Part shown: positions 57,161 to 64,000 of the stretch, in pieces
Position numbering within the stretch: the stretch's first letter is position 1
How the letters are laid out: every line of letters starts with the position of its first letter
Assembly (NCBI RefSeq): GCF_029227915.1
Contig: NC_079876.1
Span: 26,757,828 to 26,821,827, forward strand
Length of the DNA stretch: 64,000 bases
Direction of reading: 5' to 3'
Source of the DNA: Hydractinia symbiolongicarpus
Lineage: Eukaryota; Cnidaria; Hydrozoa; Anthoathecata; Hydractiniidae
Translations under genes and position numbers: made by a program
Notes under the pieces: model-generated
Told to the model about the DNA's origin: nothing
Seen by the model: only the letters and a program-made list of their open reading frames with translations
The model's database searches: none

Positions 57161-57309
57161 ATTTACGGTGAAAGAAAGATTGATATTAGGGGATGGGTGC
57201 GTAGGAATAATTTACTCTTCCTATTGTTATTGCCTCGCGGTAGCCGGTCTGTTTAATGGGTTCGGCCAGCTTCGGCCAACTGCAATTCTGAAGTTCTTTC
57301 TGATCCAAC

Positions 57310-60300
57310 ATGTCTTCTGATGGGAGCTTGCGGGATCGGGTTGTGCTTGCTGTAAAAAGCAATGATATTTGCGAATGTAAAAGTCTTTATAAGATATTGA
57401 AAGATAAAATAACAGAGTTTCCTGATTTTGGAACATTAGATCATTGGAGAAAGATTGAGAAAAAGTTGTTAAGCAGAAATTTCAGTGTTGAACATTTTAT
57501 TCCTGGGTATGCAAGAGAGAAAGCATTCGTCGCTTTGAGGTAACTATCTATTTTTACTTTTGTTGATAATCACTAAGGAATGTTTAAAAATAAATTAATT
57601 GTATTGTGGTGACAAAGCGCTATTAAGCTTTTAAACAATAAACAAAAGGGGGTTCACTACAATAAACAAAAAGTTTCTATTTGGGTCATCGAGACTATTT
57701 AATGACAATAATAGAGCCAGCTGTTATTCTTGTTGTAGATTTGCAGTAGAGTGAAGTGAACAAATTTTTTATGTTCACTTTTGTAGATCTGAAGCTTCTG
57801 GAAATTGTTTATACAGTTCAGCATCCTTGTGTTTGGGAAGTAACAATATGTTGGTGGACTTGCTACGACTTCTGGTATCGTTGGAACTTTTTCTCTTCCC
57901 AAATTTTTATTCCAATCATCCTCTATTTTCTTCCATCTTTCAAGAGCAGAGAGGTTCTTTCAGTCCTCTGAAAAATATTCTATTTTTCTGTGTTTCCCAT
58001 GTTGCTTGTGACAGCAATAAAGAGGGGGAAGAGCTTATAAAAGAGGAAGCTGTCTTAAATTTAAATGACAAAAACTGGTCAAGTTTCCTTTGCCTTTTAG
58101 CTTTGTCCTCAGTTACAGGGAGAATTATATTCTCATATTACCCTGATATTGGAGAGGAAAAGTTTAAGGTTTGTATAAACCAAAAAATAATTCCCCGTAA
58201 GCATGTTTCAATGAAGGCTGATCTACACATAATGTTTTGTTATGAAGGCCTTATGTTATCTTCAAAATTTCAGTCCAACCATTTCGTGCCTCTCGTTCAT
58301 TCTTCTTTAAAACGAAAGACTGATCAATCACTTAAATTATGTTTTCCTAAAAAAGTATTTACTGACGGTAATATGTGTGTAGGTGGTAAATTACAGACAA
58401 AACTTAATTTCTTAACAAAACCTATAGTTAAAACATATGAATCACCTGCTATAACTTCCAGTATTAGCACAATTTCCAAAAATTGTTCCACTGTTGATAG
58501 TACAGAACCTGAAATGGTTTATGTTTGTGAAAATGATGTTGGATCTTTTCGAAAAAAAGTTGCTAAATTAAAGGAAAGTGATATTCGTAAACTTATTACA
58601 AATTTATTCATTCCAGATAACACTTACAATTTCCCTGTCAGTAACAGGAAATTTCAGTATAAATGGCTTTCTGATTTTTCATGGCTGGCATATTCGCCTA
58701 CTATGGATGGTGCATTTTGTCTTCCTTGTGTCCTATTTGGAGACAGATTTCCCAGTAAATCTTATAAGGTCACCAAACTTTTTTCTGAACCTCAAAAACA
58801 TTGGCCAGATGCAGTACCTTCTTTTAAACGTCATTGTTCGTCTAAGCAGGGTTTACATGTAAATACTTCTCTTCTCTTCAATTCTTTTATTGATAATATG
58901 TCTGGGGCAAGGCCATCAATTGACACATTGATTGACCAAAATTTACAGAAAAGTATTAACGATAACAGGCAAAAACTGATTCCAATCATTGATACAATTA
59001 TTTTGTGTGGGCGAATTGGCATAGCTTTGCGTGGCCACAGAGATGGTCCTGATTCACAACCAAAAATAGGGGAATACTCGCAAGGGGGGGCTGGAAATTT
59101 TCGTGAACTTTTAAACTTTAGGGTACGTGCAGGAGACAATGTATTAAAAGAACATTTACAATCTGCCAGTAAGAATGCTACATACATCTCGAAAACGTCT
59201 CAAAATGCTTTGATATCATGTTGTGGTTCAGTGATATCTGACACTATTGTCAACGAGGTTAAAAGAAATAAGTTTTTTTCCATAATTGCAGATGAGGCAG
59301 CTGATTGTTCTAATAAGGAACAAATGTCTCTGGTTTTACGTTTTGTGGACAGCAGTTGTGATATTAGGGAGGATTTTATAAGATATATTTATTGTGAGGA
59401 AGGGTTAGCAGGAAAAGATTTAGCCTCAGTTCTGCTAAAATGTGTTTCCAAAGATTTATCTTTGGATATTTTAAATTGTCGTGGGCAAGGATATGATGGG
59501 GCAGGGTCTGTTTCTGGACATATAAATGGACTGTCAGCTCACATTTTAAGAATAAATAGGAAGGCTATATACACTCACTGTCACGCCATCGTTTAAATTT
59601 AAGTGTTTGTGGCTCATGCTCCATCCAATCTGTTAAAAATACCCTAGAAAGAGTAAAGGAATTGTCCTATTTTTTCAACCTGTCTCAAGTTAGGCAACAG
59701 CTCCTAGAGGCAAATATTTTACGACATTGTCCTGAAGCTAAAAAGAAAAAGTTAATTGATGTTTGTCGGACTAGATGGATTGAACGGATAATTGGCTTAG
59801 ATATTTTTCAGGAATTATTTGTTGCAATTGTATACACTTTGGAGGACATGAGTATGAATCTTGATAAGAAATGTAACCGTGATACTTCTACAAAAGCTAC
59901 CTCCCTTCTGCATCTTGTTACTAATTTTGATTTTATTGTTTCACTAGTTGTAACACGGTCAGTAATGGACTTATTGTTGCCAGTTACAAAGATTTTACAA
60001 GGAAAAACTATTGACCTTTTATCGAGCTTGCATCTTATACAAAGTCTTAAAAATATGTCCTTAACTATAAGAGCTTCTGCAAATGATTATCACAACAATT
60101 GGTACAAAGAGGCTGTTTCCCTAGCGTCTACAGTCCGTGTGCAAGAAAATAGACCTAGAGTTTGTTCTCGGCAGGTACATAGAAGTAATGTATCAGCTGA
60201 TACTATATCTAGTTACTACCTGCGCAGCTTAACAATTCCAATTCTAGATCACCTAAGCACTGAACTTAGTAAACGATTTGAACCTAGTTCCTTAGCAGCT

Positions 60301-60764
60301 TATGCTGGTCTTGCAGTAATTCCATCCAACATGATTTCTCTTCTTTACCATCACCATCACCAAAAATCTTGGAAGGATAACTTCAGAAATTTTGTTCAGT
60401 TTTACGAAGAAGACAATTTAATTCTTTAGCTATTGAAGCTGAAATGGACTTGTGGGAAGAATATTGGACTTCGTACAAATTTGATGCACCAGATAATGTT
60501 TCCTCTACACTTAAATTAATTCATTTTCCTGGCTTTGAAAATATAACTGTGGCCCTAAGAATTTTAGGCACATTACCAGTCACCTCATGTGAATGTGAAA
60601 GGTCCTTTTCTGCACTACGACGATTAAAAAATTATAACCGCAGTACTATGTCGAACGATAGACTAAATGGCTTAGCTCTTCTCCACATCCATAAAGAAAT
60701 AAACGTTGATATAAATAAAGTTATAAATAAATTTTCCATTGATAACAGAAGACTAAAATTTTAA
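57310..60764 (+). pseudogene. OTU-like domain fused to hAT transposase, two frame breaks
   Basis: Exon 1 57310-57539 and exon 2 57787-60764 join in frame. About 1069 residues would result if one base were present at each of two breaks (~59587 in CHA/HRLNL; ~60413). Residues ~77-245 look like an OTU cysteine protease: SEASGNCLYSSASL (Cys84) and FQSNHFVPLV (His242). A TTF-type zinc region follows (FSWLAYSPTMDGAFCLPCVL...FKRHCSS), then the DUF4371/RNase-H-like core (IIADEAADCSNKEQMSLVLR, CRGQGYDGAGSVSG, THCHA), CRTRWIERI, and the hATC dimerisation domain LPVTSCECERSFSALRRLKN. OTU enzymes remove ubiquitin; whether this one is active and why a transposase would carry it is unknown. The broken frames may be recent or due to assembly error. 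TTF-hAT relatives of ZMYM1 type are common in invertebrates. Confidence 0.82.
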
Positions 60765-60831
60765 GACATGACATGTTTTGAGATATATAACTAATGATAA
60801 AGAAATGTTAATAGATAGTACTTACCATGTT

Positions 60832-60905
60832 ACCCCCCCCCCCCCCCCACCCCGTTATCTTTTTTACCTCTCTGCTCTTTTTCTCTCTCTCCCCCCTCCC
60901 CTCGC
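60832..60905 (+). repeat. poly-C and polypyrimidine tract
   Basis: A run of 18 C residues (60832-60849), broken by one A, leads into a C/T-only stretch (tctctctctcccccctcccctcgcc). Such tracts can form triplex or i-motif structures and are error-prone in assembly. Confidence 0.75.
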
Positions 60906-61019
60906 CCTTTTTCTTTTCATCTGATTGTTAAATTTTTTAGATGTGATTGATAAGATTTAGGCTATTTTCATAAATTCTGTATACATCCATGATAGTAGTA
61001 TAAATAATATTCAGTTAAT

Positions 61020-61130
61020 AAGGTAACAAAACAGCTAGCTGCAATGATAATACTTGTCTAAAGACGGTTATACTTTAAGTTAAGGTAACAAAACAGCTAG
61101 CTGCAATGATAATACTTGTCTTAAGTCAGC
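61020..61130 (+). repeat. tandem pair of aaggtaacaaaacagctagctgcaatg units
   Basis: The phrase aaggtaacaaaacagctagc plus tgcaatgataatacttgtct occurs twice (61019, 61082), 63 bp apart. It loosely resembles the head of the dispersed repeat family (caagctgcaatgatg). Nothing coding is seen. Confidence 0.6.
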
Positions 61131-61164
61131 CTGGTGGGTGCGAGTATTCCCCTAATGCAATGAT

Positions 61165-61350
61165 AATAGTAAGTAGGTAAGGGAAGTAGGTAAGGAAAGT
61201 AGGTAAGCAAGGGAAGTAGGTATAGTAAGTAGGTAAGGGAAGTAGGTAAGGGAAGTAGGTAAGGGAAGTAGGTATAGTAAGTAGGTAAGGGAAATAGGTA
61301 AGGGAAGTAGGTATAGTAAGTAGGTAAGGGAAGTAGGTAAGTAAGTTGGT
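61165..61350 (+). repeat. GGAAGTAGGTAA minisatellite
   Basis: About 14 units of ggtaagggaagta/ggtatagtaagta, 12-13 bp each. The minus-strand open frame across it (LPLPTYYTYFPY repeats) is an artefact of the repeat. Confidence 0.85.
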
Positions 61351-61990
61351 ATATAAGGGAGTATGTTTTTTTAAGCTTCATGTTGACCTGGTGTACTGAA
61401 ATTTAGTTTAAAATTTTCAGTTTTGATTGTTGTTCATTCATTTATTCATTGGTTGGTTTTGACAATTGATCAATTTGACCCATTTCATGACAGATTCATT
61501 TTGTTCATGGTTGGTTATATTACCTGATGTGCAAGCTGGAAGAAAGAAGAAAGAAGATTTTGAATGAAGAAAGAAGATTTTGACTGGATTATTAATTTAA
61601 TCCTCTAATCTTTAAAAAATGTTATTTTTGGATTTCATTTATCTGTATGTGAATCTGGAAGAAAGAAGAAATTTTGCTGGCTGGCTAATTTTAGCCTTAA
61701 TTTTTCTGAAAACATTATTTGGCTTTTATTTATGAATTTTATGGTTGTTTTTTTTTTCCAATAACATATAAGAAATGGACATGTGAAGGTCCTGTCTGCT
61801 GCATTTTTGAGTGCTGAAATAGATAAATAAGCTAAAGCTTCTGGGGCTTCGCCCCAGACCCCACTTGGGGGGGTTACAGCGCACCCCAAGACCCCCAGCT
61901 GTTTTATCACGCGCAAATTTTGCTACGCAAAAATTGCGCGTGGACTTAGCTTCGCTTCGCAAATCCGCCTAAGGAGAAAAAAATCCTGTA
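61351..61990. other. 3' non-coding end of the hAT element
   Basis: Contains gaagaaagaagaaagaagatttt and ctggaagaaagaagaaattttg repeats and a GC-rich imperfect hairpin region (gggcttcgccccagaccccacttgggg, 61847-61872). No gene is supported. Confidence 0.5.
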
Positions 61991-62000
61991 TCCGCCCCTG

Positions 62001-62254
62001 AAGCTCCCTATTTACACTGCTGTCTCAGTTTCCAAACAAAGATGGAAAACAAAACAGCGATCTTCGGTTTCTCCTGCTCTGCATGCGTCTTATTTTTGTC
62101 ATACATAGATCAATTATAGCTGAAAACGGATTATTACATCTAGATAGGGACTCGTATTTCTACGTTGTTTGTTTACATTCTTTAATGCCTTTTTTGTGCG
62201 CGCATGTGCATTACGTATGTTATGATATGCGCGCGCGGTATTCCTTTGAAACTG
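62001..62254. other. spacer with GC-rich gcgcgc stretch
   Basis: Flanking DNA between the hAT end and the SINE. A short open frame at 62083-62325 runs into SINE sequence and is unsupported. Confidence 0.35.
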
Positions 62255-62482
62255 TGAGCCCGTGTATTTCCCTCACATGGCTTGGGTTAACCCGGGGCTA
62301 TGGTAATATTCATTTGCCATGTTGAATCGCCGTCAAGAGGAATCGAACCCCGGTCTCCTACACAGAGTACGAGAGCTAGGACTCCCCATCAAAGCCATGT
62401 CCCCTCCTGTAAACAATAGACAGGGTATATCCCTCGATATTTGTGACGCTAGCCATGTAAAATATGCACTTCTATCTATCTA
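62255..62482. mobile_element. SINE copy with inverted 5' half
   Basis: 62255-62375 is the minus-strand head of the SINE seen at 29331 (tttccctcacatggcttggg, aatcgccgtcaagaggaatc, gaaccccggtctcc, acagagtacgagagct). At 62376 the sequence switches to the plus-strand 3' part (actccccatcaaagccatg, cctcctgtaaacaatagaca, tccctcgatatttgtgacgc) and ends in ctatctatctatc. Part of the body between head and tail is missing. This arrangement resembles twin-primed, 5'-inverted insertions. Confidence 0.8.
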
Positions 62483-62846
62483 TCATCATGGATTGACATT
62501 GAAGCACATTCGTTTGAGTAAAGGCCGTTTCACATTACAGAAATATATTGAATCCAATATATTGGAAATTATTGATAACTATTGAAAAATATTGCCTCAA
62601 TTAATTGACATAATGTGAAACCAACTTTTGAGACACGTTCGAAAAAACATTACGCAATCGCTTTCAATACTTGTCAGGACTTTTTAATTCAAACACGGTT
62701 TGAATTAAAAAATATTGCAAGGGAAATTCTTTTGTTGTGAGAAGACTCAATTGTTCTCCGAACAATAGAAAAATCGAATCAGCAAAGTATTCGAAATTTG
62801 TCTGTCTGAAATAACAGTAAATGAAACATACGATCGAAGATAAAAG

Positions 62847-63158
62847 ATGGAGCAAAATAACATTTATTATTTTGAAAGTCAGCCACACGATTTTGCTACG
62901 AATGATCAAATACTATTTCCTCAAGCTACGACGCAACAGCAACATGCCGCACATGTCTTCACTCAGAGCTCACCAAAACCAACCTCGTCAATCTTGAGCC
63001 AAAACACACAAATATTCGGTCAGAGCGTGCCACAGAGCAATATGATTTCCATCCATTGCCCCAATGCAATTTGGAAATTGCCACATCGTTTCGAATTCAG
63101 ATGCAATTTCAAGCCAGTCGTCTTTGTTTTCGGGGAACTTGAGGAAATCATCTTTTAG
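62847..63158 (+). pseudogene. Harbinger 3 plus-strand ORF start, fused to antisense nuclease sequence
   Basis: Codons 1-~65 (MEQNNIYYFESQPHDF...QATTQQQHAAHVFTQSSPKP) are Gln/Ser/Thr-rich and probably the N-terminus of the second Harbinger protein, normally a Myb-type DNA-binding partner. The rest (HCPNAIWKLPHRFEFRC) is the antisense of the nuclease FPNCIGAMDG region, so the ORF is a deletion fusion. Confidence 0.5.
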
Positions 63159-63657
63159 TGTATCATATAATGTTTGACAAACCTGAGGAATAAATGTGGC
63201 AATGGTTGAAATACCAACAGAATAGTGATGATGTAAGCTAGTAAAATTCTCCCCAGTAGCGAGAAAGCGCAAAGTTATTGTCAGCTTCAACTCCGGCTCC
63301 AAAGGTTTCCGTAAATGCGTTGTCTTCTTCGTTAATTTACTTCTGACTTTCTCAAGTAAAAGCTAAACAAAAGGATTGTTTTAGATCAAACTCAGAATTA
63401 TTTCACATGAATATCAAGTTAAAAATTATATTCACCTCATATATGTCTGGGCTCATTCGCAGGTATTTGCGGAAACTCTCTTCGTCATACAAACGTAGTT
63501 CTTGCACTAAGTTATCGTAAACACCGATCGATTTTCGTTTTTTCATCCACTCCTTCACCCAAATTCTACGCGTAACCTTAGGTTTGGAAAAGTTTGTCGG
63601 AAGTAAAGTTGTAGCAATAATAATCGCAGCAACCGCTTTTCTCTGTTCCTCAGACAT
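62988..63657 (-). pseudogene. Harbinger 3 nuclease, N-terminal half only
   Basis: Exon-like piece 63657-63403 reads RRIWVKEWMKKRKSIGVYDN, LVQELRLYDEESFRKYLRMS, PDIYE. Piece 63302-62988 reads ELKLTITLRFLATGENFTSL, STIATFIPQVCQTLYDTLKD, WQFPNCIGAMDGNHIAL, with the first catalytic Asp in AMDGNH. The sequence then leaves the family; the second Asp and the Glu are gone. The two pieces may be joined by an intron (63303-63402 region). Confidence 0.8.
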
Positions 63658-63835
63658 TTTGAATTACAACAAAATGTAAATGGACATTTAAAGAGACATT
63701 TAAAGAGACAATTTGCAATAATTCGAAATATTTTCCAATATAATGAATTCAATAATTTTCAATTGATATCATTATTCATAAATGTATTGCTGTCAATATT
63801 TTTCTATATATTGCTGTAATGTGAAACGGCCTTAA

Positions 63836-64000
63836 GAACCAGCCTGAATGCGCATTCCAAATTCTTCGCATTTGCTACACGATTATCTTTATATCACATT
63901 CATTTTTAGACCGCGCTAAGGCGGTACACAAAATCAATATAGAAATTGCTGCGGAGAGATTGCCAAGGCATAGACCATTTCGAAGATTATGCGCCATTAT
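63836..64000. other. no feature recognised
   Basis: Flank right of Harbinger 3. A phrase gctgcggagagattgccaaggcatagac reads potentially coding, but the window ends before this can be judged. Confidence 0.3.

Larger units (their letters stand above)
56657..62000 (+). mobile_element. hAT-superfamily transposon with OTU-hAT transposase, 5.3 kb
   Basis: The left end caggggcggatttaga and the reverse complement of the right end (caggggcggatacagg) share CAGGGGCGGAT. AAGCT flanks both sides (56652-56656, 62001-62005), shorter than the 8-bp duplication usual for hAT, so an older or partly eroded duplication is possible. Internal non-coding features are a ~65-75-bp unit repeated three times (gccgaRgtgtggacttttgg at 56993, 57063, 57125), a poly-C/pyrimidine tract (60832-60905) and a minisatellite (61165-61350). 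Confidence 0.85.
62522..63832 (-). mobile_element. internally deleted PIF/Harbinger element 3, 1311 bp
   Basis: Terminal inverted repeats aggccgtttcacattacag are identical at both ends, followed by AT-rich aatatat repeats. TAA flanks both sides (62519-62521, 63833-63835), the expected 3-bp Harbinger duplication. Minus-strand coding pieces of a nuclease and a plus-strand ORF with a Gln-rich start meet in the middle. Confidence 0.88.

Noticed and set aside
57699-57902. Minus-strand open frame opposite the hAT exon 2
   Set aside because: Shadow of the OTU-hAT coding frame and its intron.
61121-61381. LPLPTYYTYFPY-repeat protein on the minus strand
   Set aside because: It is the translation of the GGAAGTAGGTAA minisatellite and has no other coding evidence.

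Overview
The window is animal nuclear DNA. It is AT-rich and intron-containing, with GT...AG splice signals, and most of it is dispersed repeats and transposable elements. The mix of elements suggests a cnidarian, more likely a hydrozoan: KDZ, pogo/Tigger, PIF/Harbinger, hAT, piggyBac, a tyrosine-recombinase gene, Penelope-like and REL-endonuclease retroelements, and tRNA-derived SINEs. The assignment is an inference from element families and rests on no host marker gene. The only probable host coding pieces are a terminal exon at 677-1134 and perhaps a small five-exon zinc-cluster gene on the minus strand at 23455-24544.

Layout. 1-8.2 kb: one 3' exon, then gene-poor AT-rich DNA with degenerate repeats and GCTAGC clusters. 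8.2-11.9 kb: a decayed KDZ transposase gene (copy 1) that has lost one catalytic block in frame. 13.75-30.18 kb: a 16.4-kb segment bounded by a ~104-bp inverted repeat. It holds a KDZ transposase gene (copy 2, 14971-19644) that I could resolve into 16 exons, a pogo deletion derivative, the small zinc-cluster gene, a complete Tigger element with TA target duplication (26263-29176) and a SINE. 30.5-35 kb: repeat-family copy, non-LTR and piggyBac remnants. 35.3-41.8 kb: a three-level nest, with a tyrosine-recombinase pseudogene split by a PIF/Harbinger element, itself split by a pogo-type element (36542-39412). 43-56.5 kb: many copies of one structured repeat family, with a RecQ-like fragment, a DDE_Tnp_4 fragment, a minus-strand REL-endonuclease retrotransposon, a Penelope-like remnant and a second, broken Harbinger. 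56.66-62.0 kb: a hAT element whose transposase carries an OTU-protease-like N-terminus. 62.2-63.8 kb: an internally inverted SINE and a third, internally deleted Harbinger with TAA target duplication.

Most interesting points. (1) Two different pogo-type elements each carry an opposite-strand gene for a HIRAN-like protein, which looks like a recurring accessory gene. (2) The KDZ copy may be a 16-kb element with a cargo gene and GCTAGC-rich subterminal regions. (3) The hAT transposase is fused to an OTU-like domain that keeps its Cys and His motifs. (4) The 43-55 kb repeat family contains a ~63-nt hairpin with paired (compensatory) changes between copies. (5) Several otherwise intact transposase ORFs are broken by single missing bases, mostly in short A runs, so either recent decay or assembly error must be considered.

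All product calls come from motif reading by eye. No database search was possible.
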